The notes beneath the pieces were generated by a model. It saw only the letters and a program-made list of their open reading frames with translations. It was not told the DNA's origin and did no database searches. This document shows, in pieces, positions 1 to 6,641 of a stretch of 11,782 nucleotides of DNA. This DNA is from Chloroflexota bacterium. GTDB taxonomy: Bacteria > Chloroflexota > Anaerolineae > Fen-1058. The position numbers were made by a program, and so were the translations under genes. Each line of letters begins with the position of its first letter. Position 1 is the first letter of the stretch. Location of the stretch: contig JACRBO010000352.1 of assembly GCA_016219235.1 (NCBI GenBank), forward strand, positions 1 through 11,782, written 5' to 3'.

Positions 1-618
1 GATGTCGAACTCGCAGCCCGTCACGCGATGATGGGCAAGCCCGTGCGACGTGGCTTCCAGCACACAGTGGGTCATGCCCGCGTCCACCATCTCACGCAGG
101 TAGCGCTGAATCGCGTCCGCATCCGGTGTTGTAGTGTGCAGACCAGTGTCCACGACCCGATCGCCGATCACGGCGTTGACGGTGCTGATCATGCCGGCCT
201 TGATCCCCGCTGCTTTCAGGATCGAGTGAATGAGGTTGGTCGTGGTGGTTTTGCCGTCCGTGCCCGTGACGCCGATCATGATCAACTGGCGCGCGGGATA
301 GCCGTACCACGCGGCGTTGAGCCAGGCGAAGGCCTCTCTACCGTCTCGCACTTTGAAATAAGGCGTGATGCGTGGTGCGTGGTGCGTGAAAATCTCAAAT
401 TCGGTTGAATCGCTTTCGCCCACAATCGCTACTGCCCCGCGCTCGATGGCCTGTGGGACAAAGCGGTGACCATCGACCGACACGCCGGGATAGGCCACGA
501 ACAACGCGCCGGGAATGACCTGACGCGAGTCGGCGGTGACGAGCGTGACATCGGGATCATCGATCAACGGTGGAACTTCAAAGGACGGCAGCGCGGCGAG
601 CAGGTGACTGAGTCTCAT
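1..618 (-). CDS. murE: UDP-N-acetylmuramyl-tripeptide synthetase MurE, N-terminal part (truncated by window edge)
   Basis: Cytoplasmic ATP-dependent ligase that adds the third amino acid to UDP-MurNAc-L-Ala-D-Glu in peptidoglycan synthesis. Reading from ATG at 618 gives 206 open codons to base 1. The start MRLSHLLAALP and the motif TADSRQVIPGALFVAYPG (about residues 28-45) match the MurE UDP-binding domain. The central domain follows with the ATP loop GVTGTDGKTTTTNLI (116-130), HTTTPDAD (161-168) and EATSHGL (188-194). The carbamylated lysine and the C-terminal domain that selects diaminopimelate or lysine lie outside the window, so specificity cannot be told. Residues about 71-86 look like an insertion relative to usual MurE spacing, and residues 77-86 are encoded by a heptanucleotide array. 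There is no Shine-Dalgarno. A TACAAT box ends 7 nt before the ATG, suggesting a leaderless message. Confidence 0.95.
   Translation of the reverse strand, partial: MRLSHLLAALPSFEVPPLIDDPDVTLVTADSRQVIPGALFVAYPGVSVDGHRFVPQAIERGAVAIVGESDSTEFEIFTHHAPRITPYFKVRDGREAFAWLNAAWYGYPARQLIMIGVTGTDGKTTTTNLIHSILKAAGIKAGMISTVNAVIGDRVVDTGLHTTTPDADAIQRYLREMVDAGMTHCVLEATSHGLAHHRVTGCEFDI
363..390. repeat. Heptanucleotide tandem array inside murE
   Basis: Four consecutive 7-base units on the plus strand: gcgtgat, gcgtggt, gcgtggt, gcgtgaa. It lies within the murE reading frame, where the opposite strand encodes residues 77-86 (FTHHAPRITP). This falls in a loop between the UDP-binding and ATP-binding domains, where length variation is likely tolerated. 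Similar degenerate heptads occur at 650-677 and 10328-10445. Confidence 0.8.
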
Positions 619-625
619 GCGCGAA

Positions 626-634
626 ATTGTACCA
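626..634 (-). promoter_or_regulatory. Extended -10 promoter of murE, leaderless type
   Basis: The minus strand reads TGGTACAAT, a TGn-extended -10 box, ending 7 nt before the murE ATG at 618. Transcription would begin at or next to the start codon. There is no good -35 at 16-18 bp and no Shine-Dalgarno, which fits a leaderless transcript. Confidence 0.5.
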
Positions 635-649
635 GAGTTCAACGGCAAA

Positions 650-677
650 GGATGAAGGCTAAAGGATGAGGGATGAA
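650..677. repeat. Heptanucleotide tandem array upstream of murE
   Basis: Four 7-base units on the plus strand: ggatgaa, ggctaaa, ggatgag, ggatgaa. It sits between the murE promoter and the MITE-like element. The unit sequence differs from the other arrays in the window, but the 7-base period and imperfect tandem style are the same. Confidence 0.7.
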
Positions 678-710
678 GCCGATTCGATCCCGGAGTTTAC
701 TGCGCGCCTA

Positions 711-874
711 AGAGAGTGTTTCTTAAATCTGCCGGCGAATAAAATTCGCGCCTACCGTGACACGAAGCCGACCTACGTCGGCTGGGTTCCAGTCGGCGCA
801 GGCCGACATTGTGCAGTTGTTGCTGCGATTTCAATCGCCAAAACAGCACGCAGACCCTTTAAGAAACAGTCTCT
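711..874. mobile_element. MITE-like non-autonomous element with 17-bp inverted ends and TA duplication
   Basis: The 164-bp element begins AGAGAGTGTTTCTTAAA (711-727) and ends with the inverted copy (858-874), matching at 16 of 17 positions. Both sides are flanked by TA (709-710 and 875-876), the expected target duplication for some IS630/Tc1-mariner or IS5-type transposases; the family is not determined. The interior has no credible gene but four tight hairpins: GCGAAT/ATTCGC (735-749), AGCCGAC/GTCGGCT (766-783), GTCGGC/GCCGAC (792-807) and GCGATT/AATCGC (825-838). The small ORFs crossing it look spurious. Its right end supplies the stop codon of the neighbouring gene. With the murE promoter and heptad array, it accounts for nearly all of the gene-free stretch 619-873. 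Confidence 0.8.
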
Positions 875-1539
875 TAGACTTCCAATCGTTCAACTTTAGC
901 GGCTGGCGACACACACCACACATACTGCCGAATATCTTCCAGATGGTGTTGTACGTCGGCTGCCTCAATGCCAGGCGGCGCGTAGACGGCGAATAGCACG
1001 CGGCGAGTGTTCGCCGTAATCTGCGTGCGTTGATCGGGGCCGTACAGCACGCTGGAAATGACGCCTGTTTGATCGGCCATCAGCATGTCGCCCGCTTTCG
1101 AGAGTTGTTCCTGACTGCGCAACAGCGTGTAACTTTCCTGTCCGGTGGCGACATCCAGCGTGATCGGCAATTGCACGGTATCCAGATCGTGTCCGGCGGT
1201 TAAAAGCAAGTTCTTGATCTCGGCCATGAACATCGCTTCGACCAGTGCGGCCACTGACGGTAGCGACTTGCCTTTAAAAGCGATCGACTCCAATTGAAGT
1301 TGAACGTGATAGGTTTTCTTGAAGGACTTATAGTAAGTATTGTAAGCCTGAATCGTCGGCAGTGCGGCGATGGCGCTGCGCTCCTGACCGGCGAACCGGG
1401 CGCGCAGTTCGGCTTGTAACTGCTGTTTGATCTCTTCCAGTCCAGCATGATGAGAGGGATTGGTTACACCATTCATCACCAGGATGCCGGCGTGAGCGGC
1501 CGGGTACGCGACTTTCCAGGCATCAGACACTTGGAACAT
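874..1539 (-). CDS. Solo B3/B4 (tRNA-binding-type) domain protein
   Basis: A 221-residue cytoplasmic protein resembling stand-alone relatives of the B3/B4 domain of phenylalanyl-tRNA synthetase beta chain (COG3382-like). Supporting stretches are AYNTYYKSFKKTYHVQLQ (about 65-82), SLPSVAALVEAMFMAEIKN (92-110), a core around LPITLDVATGQESYTLLR and a C-terminal part TANTRRVLFAVYAPPG. In PheT this domain takes part in editing mischarged tRNA; the role of the solo form is not settled, and no catalytic residue can be named here. Start: ATG at 1539 with GAGG eight bases upstream. The TAA stop (874-876) is made of the last base of the MITE-like element and its TA duplication. Removing the element would restore a TAG stop at the same codon. 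A diverged copy of the first codons and leader lies at 9348-9392. Confidence 0.75.
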   Translation of the reverse strand: MFQVSDAWKVAYPAAHAGILVMNGVTNPSHHAGLEEIKQQLQAELRARFAGQERSAIAALPTIQAYNTYYKSFKKTYHVQLQLESIAFKGKSLPSVAALVEAMFMAEIKNLLLTAGHDLDTVQLPITLDVATGQESYTLLRSQEQLSKAGDMLMADQTGVISSVLYGPDQRTQITANTRRVLFAVYAPPGIEAADVQHHLEDIRQYVWCVSPAAKVERLEV

Positions 1540-1600
1540 GGTAGTTGCCTCGTTTCATATTCGGAGCAGGGTCGTTTGATGATAGGGCGGCGCGGGCAGG

Positions 1601-1609
1601 ATTTTATCA
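1601..1609 (-). promoter_or_regulatory. Extended -10 promoter for the B3/B4 gene
   Basis: The minus strand reads TGATAAAAT, a TGn-extended -10 box. Initiation about 7 nt downstream would leave a leader of roughly 55 nt before the ATG at 1539. No convincing -35 is seen. The 103-bp gap 1540-1642 holds nothing else recognisable, and no clear terminator after the HEPN gene. Confidence 0.4.
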
Positions 1610-1642
1610 GAGTTTTGGGGCAACACCGGGCCGGAGGGAAGA

Positions 1643-2029
1643 CTAGAGATAGCCGTTGTCTTTCAGGTAAGCGACGCACTGATCAACAAAAGCGGTGGCG
1701 CTATCGAGAATCTCCCTCGCTTCGTCTTCAGCCAGCACGAAGACAAATTCATAGTCGCCCAGTTGTCGCTTCTCAAAAGCACGGTTCAGTTCGCGGCTCA
1801 TTTCCCTGGCCAGCAAGCCGGTTTTCACGAAGTGCTCGCTGAATAGCGAGTTGAGTCCTTTATGAGACGAGACGGTCAGGCTCTTCGTCAAGAGCAAAGC
1901 CTGAACGCAGAAAAACATGGCGTAATACGAGCGTGACACAGACGATTCGGGGTCGCCGTGTTCAAGCAGCAATTCGGCGCTGCCCAGATATTTCGTGGCC
2001 CGCGCTACCAACGATTCAATCTCGTTCAC
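1643..2029 (-). CDS. HEPN domain protein (partner of MNT nucleotidyltransferase)
   Basis: A 128-residue all-helical HEPN-family protein (PF05168-like), the second gene of a two-gene MNT/HEPN unit. Family marks are SRSYYAMFFCVQALLL (32-47), SSHKGLNSLFSEHFVKTG (54-71) and AFEKRQLGDYEF (84-95). Many HEPN toxins are ribonucleases with an R-X4-6-H motif. No such spacing exists anywhere in this protein: the corresponding place reads R88-Q-L-G-D-Y93. RNase activity is therefore doubtful, though Tyr93 could be the modified residue. Start: GTG at 2029, overlapping the MNT stop in GTGA, with GAGGGA eight bases upstream, so the two are translationally coupled. This is probably a toxin-antitoxin or related regulatory pair. 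Which partner is toxic cannot be read from sequence. Confidence 0.85.
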   Translation of the reverse strand: MNEIESLVARATKYLGSAELLLEHGDPESSVSRSYYAMFFCVQALLLTKSLTVSSHKGLNSLFSEHFVKTGLLAREMSRELNRAFEKRQLGDYEFVFVLAEDEAREILDSATAFVDQCVAYLKDNGYL

Positions 2030-2340
2030 GCCGGAATTCCCTCGCGCCGCACATTCAGCAGCAACGGGCTGTTGACGCGCCGATATTTGTCTTCGGCCAC
2101 AGGCACGACCGATAGCAAGACATCGTACTTGAGGTTAAGATCAGTGATCACCTCAATCATCCGGTCGATCTCACGCCCCGGCGACACTTCCCCGGCTAAC
2201 ACAACCATTACGTCGATGTCCGACCCGGCCCAGGCGTCACCGCGCGCATACGAGCCAAACAAGATCACATCTTGCAGCCGCTTACCGTACAGCTGGCGCA
2301 ATTCAGTCTTAAAGTCATCAAGCACCCTGTGGAGATTCAT
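2026..2340 (-). CDS. MNT-type minimal nucleotidyltransferase (antitoxin-type partner of HEPN)
   Basis: A 104-residue DNA polymerase-beta-fold nucleotidyltransferase. The GSX10DXD motif is intact: GS at 29-30 (FGSYARGDAWAGS) and D41-I-D43 as metal ligands. The third acidic residue is probably D77 or a neighbour in the KYDVLLSVVP stretch. In characterised HEPN/MNT pairs the MNT protein AMPylates the HEPN partner to silence it, and the intact motif permits that here. ATG at 2340 is preferred: GAGGTG lies 9 nt upstream. A GTG at 2352, in frame, would give four more residues, but it is the last three bases of that Shine-Dalgarno. It is first in the unit, followed with a 4-base overlap by the HEPN gene. 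Confidence 0.88.
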   Translation of the reverse strand: MNLHRVLDDFKTELRQLYGKRLQDVILFGSYARGDAWAGSDIDVMVVLAGEVSPGREIDRMIEVITDLNLKYDVLLSVVPVAEDKYRRVNSPLLLNVRREGIPA

Positions 2341-2349
2341 GTGGCCGTG

Positions 2350-2355
2350 CACCTC
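2350..2355 (-). promoter_or_regulatory. Ribosome binding site deciding the MNT start
   Basis: GAGGTG on the minus strand, 9 nt before ATG at 2340. Its last three bases are the alternative GTG start (2352-2350), which is therefore less likely to be used. Confidence 0.55.
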
Positions 2356-2364
2356 AACAACTGA

Positions 2365-2373
2365 ATTATAGCA
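2365..2373 (-). promoter_or_regulatory. Extended -10 promoter of the MNT/HEPN unit
   Basis: The minus strand reads TGCTATAAT, a perfect TATAAT with the TGn extension. The leader would be about 18 nt, just enough for the GAGGTG ribosome site. No -35 match is seen. It diverges from the glycosidase promoter at 2398-2406. Confidence 0.6.
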
Positions 2374-2397
2374 TCGATAGCAGGCTTACGGATGTTT

Positions 2398-2406
2398 TGA
2401 TACAAT
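2398..2406 (+). promoter_or_regulatory. Extended -10 promoter of the glycosidase operon
   Basis: The plus strand reads TGATACAAT, a TGn-extended -10 box. Initiation near 2413 would give a leader of about 29 nt, with GAGG (2433-2436) five bases before ATG 2442. No operator palindrome is evident in the 100-bp divergent gap. Confidence 0.5.
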
Positions 2407-2441
2407 GCGTCTGCACCCACATTCAACTGTCCGAGGCAAAC

Positions 2442-4709
2442 ATGACCACTGAATCGCAACTGCCCTATCGCAACCCGCAACTGCCCATCGAACAACGCGT
2501 CGCCGATCTGGCGACGCGCCTGACGCTGGCAGAGAAGATCGCGCAGATCTCCAGCGCCGACTGGAACGACGACATCACCTTTGACACCGGCGACGTTGAG
2601 CAGCTGCGCCGCGTGTGGCCGCACGGCCTGGGCGCGATGTCGCGCGTCGGTTTACATCGCAGTCCACGTGAAGCCGCCGTACTGTACAATCAGATTCAGC
2701 GTTACCAGATCGAGCACACGCGCCTGGGCATTCCCGCTTTCGCCATCGACGAGGTGCTGCACGGCTTGATGGCGAAGGACAGCACGGTCTTCCCGCAGGC
2801 GATTGCGCTGGGCAGCACGTGGCAGCCCGATCTGATCCGCGAGGTCTTCACGGCCATCGCCGCCGAAACCCGCGCGCGCGGTGGCAACTTCGTGCTGTCG
2901 CCCGTGCTCGATCTGGGGCGCGATCCGCGTTGGGGCCGCACCGAGGAGACCTACGGCGAAGACCCGTGCCTCGTGTCGAAAATCGGCGTGGCGGCGATTC
3001 GCGGCCTGCAAGGCGAGGCGCGTCCGATGGACGCGTGGCCAATCGATCCGCAGCACGTTATCGCTACGGCCAAACACTTCGGCGCGCACGGCCAGCCGGA
3101 AGCGGGCATCAATGCCGCGCCCACCAACTACGCCGAGCGCGATCTGCGCGACTACTTCCTCGCGCCGTTCGAGGCCGCCGTGAAAGACGCGCACGTTCAA
3201 TCGGTGATGGCCGCGTACAACGAAATCAACGGCGTGCCTGTGCACGTCAATACGTGGCTGTTGCGCGATGTGCTGCGCGGCGAATGGGGCTTCGACGGCT
3301 TCATCACGTCCGATGGCTATGCCGTCACCCAACTGCACGCGCTGCATCACGTCGCCGCCGACATCGCCGAAGCCGGACGCAAGGCGCTGCTCACGGGCAT
3401 CGATTTCGAACTGGATAGCTGCTTCGGCACACTGATTCAGTCGGTGCGCGACGGTGTGATCGCTGAGGCGGTGATCGATCAAGCGGTGGCGCGCGTGCTG
3501 CGCGCCAAGTTCTTGCTGGGCTTGTTCGAGCAGCCCTACATCGATGTGGAACGCGCCGAGGCCATCACAAATAGCGCCGAACATCAGGCGTTGGCCTTGA
3601 GGGCCGCGCACCAATCGATCGTGTTGTTGAAGAACGACGGGCTGCTGCCGCTTGATCGAACTCAACTGCGCTCGATCGCCGTCATCGGCCCCAACGCCGC
3701 CGATTTCCATCCCGGCGGTTACAGCACCGAATGCGCCCACGGCCTCAGCGTGTTGGAAGGCATTCGCCGTAAGGTCGGCGATCAGATCGAAGTGCGGTAC
3801 GCCGAGGGCTGCCGCATCACCGAAGGCGTGCAGGGCTGGCAGCAATGGTGGAACAACGCTGTGATTGCGAGCGATCCGATCGAGGATGAGGCCCGCATCG
3901 CGCAGGCGGTTGAAATCGCGCGATCGGCGCAGGTGGCGATCGTGGTAGTGGGCGAGAACGAAGGCACCTGCCGCGAAGGCTGGAGCGAGAATCATCTGGG
4001 CGATCGCGACAGCCTGAATTTACCGGGGCGGCAGGATGATCTGGTCAAGGCCATCGTCGCGACGGGCACACCGACGATCGTGCTGCTGATCGGCGGGCGG
4101 CCGGTGTCCATCAACTGGATTGCGGAGCATGTGCCCGCGATTCTGGAGGGCTGGTATCTGGGGCAAGCCACCGGCCCGGCCGTGGCCGACGTGCTGTTCG
4201 GCGACGTGAACCCCGGCGGCAAATTGCCCATCACCTTTCCGCGCTCGGCGGGGCAGATTCCGGCCTATTACTATCACAAGCCCTCGGCGCGGCGCGGCTA
4301 TTTGTTTGCGGACCGGTCGCCGCTGTTTGCGTTTGGGCACGGCCTCAGTTACACGACGTTTGCGTATAGCGATCTGCGCGTGACGCCGGCGCAGATTACG
4401 CGCAATGAATCAGCCACCGTCAGCGTGCGGATCACAAACACGGGCCAACGTGCGGGCGATGAAGTGGTGCAGCTGTACGCGCACGATCAACTTGCGTCGG
4501 TAACACGACCCGTAAAGCAGTTGATCGATTTTCGCCGCATCACGCTCGAACCGGGCGAGACGCGCACCGTGGAGTTTATCGTCAAACCCGATCAGTTGTC
4601 GCTGCTGAACGAGCACATGCAGCGCGTCGTTGAGCCGGGATTGTTCGATCTCATGATTGGGACGAGTTCCGATCGGGTGGAGACGGTGGTGTTGGAAGTT
4701 AAAGGCTGA
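2442..4709 (+). CDS. Glycoside hydrolase family 3 beta-glucosidase/beta-xylosidase
   Basis: A 755-residue retaining exo-acting beta-glycosidase with the usual GH3 order. The TIM-barrel domain (about 20-330) has FAIDEVLHG, GRDPRWGR, ATAKHFGAHG and the nucleophile Asp291 in FITSDGYAV. The alpha/beta sandwich (about 370-600) carries the acid/base region, where Glu516 of SENHLGDRD is the best candidate, and LPGRQ. A C-terminal fibronectin-III-like domain runs from FGHGLSYTTFAYSDL to the end. There is no signal peptide, so it acts in the cytoplasm. The sugar (glucose, xylose or arabinose) cannot be fixed from motifs. ATG 2442 has GAGG five bases upstream; a TTG at 2397 also opens the frame but lies before the probable transcription start. 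It leads a two-gene operon, with a family-5 glycosidase 29 bp downstream. Confidence 0.95.
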   Translation: MTTESQLPYRNPQLPIEQRVADLATRLTLAEKIAQISSADWNDDITFDTGDVEQLRRVWPHGLGAMSRVGLHRSPREAAVLYNQIQRYQIEHTRLGIPAFAIDEVLHGLMAKDSTVFPQAIALGSTWQPDLIREVFTAIAAETRARGGNFVLSPVLDLGRDPRWGRTEETYGEDPCLVSKIGVAAIRGLQGEARPMDAWPIDPQHVIATAKHFGAHGQPEAGINAAPTNYAERDLRDYFLAPFEAAVKDAHVQSVMAAYNEINGVPVHVNTWLLRDVLRGEWGFDGFITSDGYAVTQLHALHHVAADIAEAGRKALLTGIDFELDSCFGTLIQSVRDGVIAEAVIDQAVARVLRAKFLLGLFEQPYIDVERAEAITNSAEHQALALRAAHQSIVLLKNDGLLPLDRTQLRSIAVIGPNAADFHPGGYSTECAHGLSVLEGIRRKVGDQIEVRYAEGCRITEGVQGWQQWWNNAVIASDPIEDEARIAQAVEIARSAQVAIVVVGENEGTCREGWSENHLGDRDSLNLPGRQDDLVKAIVATGTPTIVLLIGGRPVSINWIAEHVPAILEGWYLGQATGPAVADVLFGDVNPGGKLPITFPRSAGQIPAYYYHKPSARRGYLFADRSPLFAFGHGLSYTTFAYSDLRVTPAQITRNESATVSVRITNTGQRAGDEVVQLYAHDQLASVTRPVKQLIDFRRITLEPGETRTVEFIVKPDQLSLLNEHMQRVVEPGLFDLMIGTSSDRVETVVLEVKG

Positions 4710-4712
4710 GGG

Positions 4713-4729
4713 CGGGAGCGAAAGTCCCG
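4713..4729 (+). other. Small intercistronic hairpin between the GH3 and GH5 genes
   Basis: CGGGA (4713-4717) can pair with TCCCG (4725-4729) around a 7-base loop. No T-run follows, so it is not a typical terminator. It lies just before the GH5 start codon and might influence its translation or message stability. Confidence 0.25.
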
Positions 4730-4738
4730 TTATCAATC

Positions 4739-6613
4739 ATGATCCACACTCAAGGTCCGTGGTTTGTCGACGAACATGGCCGCGTGGTGGTGCTGCGCGG
4801 CGTCAATCTTTCGGGCAGCAGCAAAGTACCGATCGGGTTGCCGACGCGCGTACGCGAGGGCTTCTTCGATCATCGACACGTCTCCTTCGTCGGGCGGCCG
4901 TTTCCGATCGAGGAAGCCGACGAGCACTTCGCGCGCATGCGTGAATGGGGCCTGACCTTCGTGCGTTTCCTCGTCACGTGGGAGGCGATCGAGCACGCGG
5001 GGCCGGGGCAGTACGATGCAGCATATCTCGATTATCTCGTGCAGGTGATCGAGAAAGCGCGGCAGCACCACATCCGATTGTTCATCGACCCCCATCAGGA
5101 TGTGTGGGGGCGGCTGTCGGGTGGCGACGGCGCGCCGGGCTGGACTTACGAGGCCATCGGTTTCAATCCGCAGAACTTCACCGAGACGGGCGCGGCGATC
5201 GTACACTGCACCTTCGGTGGCGAAACCTTGCCCCGCATGATCTGGCCGTCGAACTACAGCAAGCTCGCCGCGGCGACGATGTTCACGTTGTTCTTTGGCG
5301 GCAACGCTTTCGCGCCGCAGCTCAAGATCGACGGCGAATCCGCGCAAGACTACTTGCAGCGTCATTACCTCGATGCGCTGAGGCAGGTGGCGCAGCGCGT
5401 GACAGACTTGCCCAACGTCGTCGGCTTCGATTCGTTCAACGAGCCGTCGACGGGCTACATCGGCGTGAAGGATCTGGCGCTGCCCATGAACATCCTGCGC
5501 ACGGACGCCGCGCCGACGCCGTTCGAGTCGATGCTATTGGGCGCGGGTCTGCCGCGACAGATCGATGTGTACGAGATGACGCTGCTCGGCCCGCGCAAAC
5601 GCGGCCAGCGGCTGATCAATCCGCAGGGCGTAAGCGCGTGGTGCGATGATCGTGAGTGTATTTGGAAACAACACGGCGTGTGGGATGTGGACGCCAACGG
5701 CACACCGCGCTTACTCAAACCCGATTACTTTTCTCACCTCAACGGCCGCCCGGTCGATCCGACCGATGATTTCATCCGCCCGTTTATTCGCCGCTACGCG
5801 CGCGAAATCCGATCCGCCATGCCGCACGCCGTGATCTTTGCGGAGAATGTGACGCTGGAGAATTCACTGCGCTGGACGGTGGACGATGCGCCCAACGTCG
5901 CCAACGCCGCACACTGGTACGACGTGCTGACGTTGTACTTCAAGGATCACATCTCATTCTTCAGCATCGATCCGATCACGCGACGGTTGGCGCTCGGCGC
6001 GCAGCGCGTGCGGCGCCTGTTTGCGGAGCAGCTGCGCGACATTCGACACTGGGGCATTCACGGCATGAATCAGGCCCCCACGGTTATCGGCGAATTCGGC
6101 GTGCCTTTCGACTTGAAGAAGAAGCACGCCTATCGCACCGGCGACTTTGGCCCGCAGACCCGCGCGCTCGATTCGTACCTCGATGCGATGGATGCAAATT
6201 TGCTGAACTGGACGCTATGGAACTACACGCCGGACAACGACAATCGCTGGGGAGATCAGTGGAACGACGAGGACCTGTCGATCTTCAGCCGCGATCAGCA
6301 AACGAATCCGCAGGACATCAACTCAGGTGGACGGGCATTGGAAGCCGTAGTGCGGCCCTACGCACGCGCGATCGCGGGTGAACCGCTGCACATGAAGTTC
6401 GATCGGAAGTCGCGCCACTTCGAGTTGGAGTTTCGCCATCACGCCGAAGTCACTGCGCCTACCGAAATCTTCGTGCCGAATTACCAGTATCCGCACGGCT
6501 ATCGCGTGGAGGTGTCTGATGGCACGTATGACGCGGATCGGGCAGAGCAATTGCTCATCTATCGACACAGCACTAAACAGGCTGTGCATCGCGTGCGAGT
6601 GTCACCGCTTTGA
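4739..6613 (+). CDS. Glycoside hydrolase family 5, glucosylceramidase/steryl-beta-glucosidase-like
   Basis: A 624-residue retaining beta-glycosidase with a TIM barrel (about 10-520) and a C-terminal beta domain (about 545-624). The N-terminus FVDEHGRVVVLRGVNLSG is typical of the endoglycoceramidase/GH5 group. FIDPHQDVWGRLSGGDGAPGW, ARMREWGLTFVRF and TMFTLFFGGNAFAP are stretches I associate with the mainly fungal subgroup that removes glucose from sterol glucosides and glucosylceramide (GH5_12). The probable acid/base is Glu235 (FDSFNEPSTG) and the nucleophile Glu452 (VIGEFGVPFD). No signal peptide or membrane anchor is seen, so it is likely cytoplasmic. ATG 4739 follows the GH3 stop by 29 bases with only a weak, distant GGGAG, so it is probably co-transcribed. 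Bacterial substrates are uncertain; the subgroup call is from recalled motifs, not an alignment. Confidence 0.87.
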   Translation: MIHTQGPWFVDEHGRVVVLRGVNLSGSSKVPIGLPTRVREGFFDHRHVSFVGRPFPIEEADEHFARMREWGLTFVRFLVTWEAIEHAGPGQYDAAYLDYLVQVIEKARQHHIRLFIDPHQDVWGRLSGGDGAPGWTYEAIGFNPQNFTETGAAIVHCTFGGETLPRMIWPSNYSKLAAATMFTLFFGGNAFAPQLKIDGESAQDYLQRHYLDALRQVAQRVTDLPNVVGFDSFNEPSTGYIGVKDLALPMNILRTDAAPTPFESMLLGAGLPRQIDVYEMTLLGPRKRGQRLINPQGVSAWCDDRECIWKQHGVWDVDANGTPRLLKPDYFSHLNGRPVDPTDDFIRPFIRRYAREIRSAMPHAVIFAENVTLENSLRWTVDDAPNVANAAHWYDVLTLYFKDHISFFSIDPITRRLALGAQRVRRLFAEQLRDIRHWGIHGMNQAPTVIGEFGVPFDLKKKHAYRTGDFGPQTRALDSYLDAMDANLLNWTLWNYTPDNDNRWGDQWNDEDLSIFSRDQQTNPQDINSGGRALEAVVRPYARAIAGEPLHMKFDRKSRHFELEFRHHAEVTAPTEIFVPNYQYPHGYRVEVSDGTYDADRAEQLLIYRHSTKQAVHRVRVSPL

Positions 6614-6641
6614 TCCTTTGCCCGCATCGGCCTAAACGCAA

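Noticed and set aside
28..408. 126-residue open frame on the plus strand
   Set aside because: Antisense to murE, which carries the ATP-binding and substrate motifs in a continuously open frame.
666..996. Two small plus-strand frames across the MITE-like element
   Set aside because: They run through hairpins, the inverted ends and into the B3/B4 gene antisense, with no ribosome site or recognisable protein.
2340..2352. GTG at 2352 as the MNT start
   Set aside because: The GTG is part of the best Shine-Dalgarno (GAGGTG) for ATG 2340, and the extra residues add nothing conserved.
2819..3418. Arg-rich 199-residue frame on the plus strand
   Set aside because: Out-of-frame shadow within GH3; extreme Arg/Ala composition.
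2652..3995. 447-residue open frame on the minus strand
   Set aside because: It lies fully antisense to the GH3 gene, whose domains and motifs are unmistakable. Its composition is typical of the mirror of a GC-rich coding frame and I recognise no domain.
6614..6641. Bidirectional terminator between convergent GH5 and molybdopterin enzyme genes
   Set aside because: The 28-bp gap shows no inverted repeat with a T-run.
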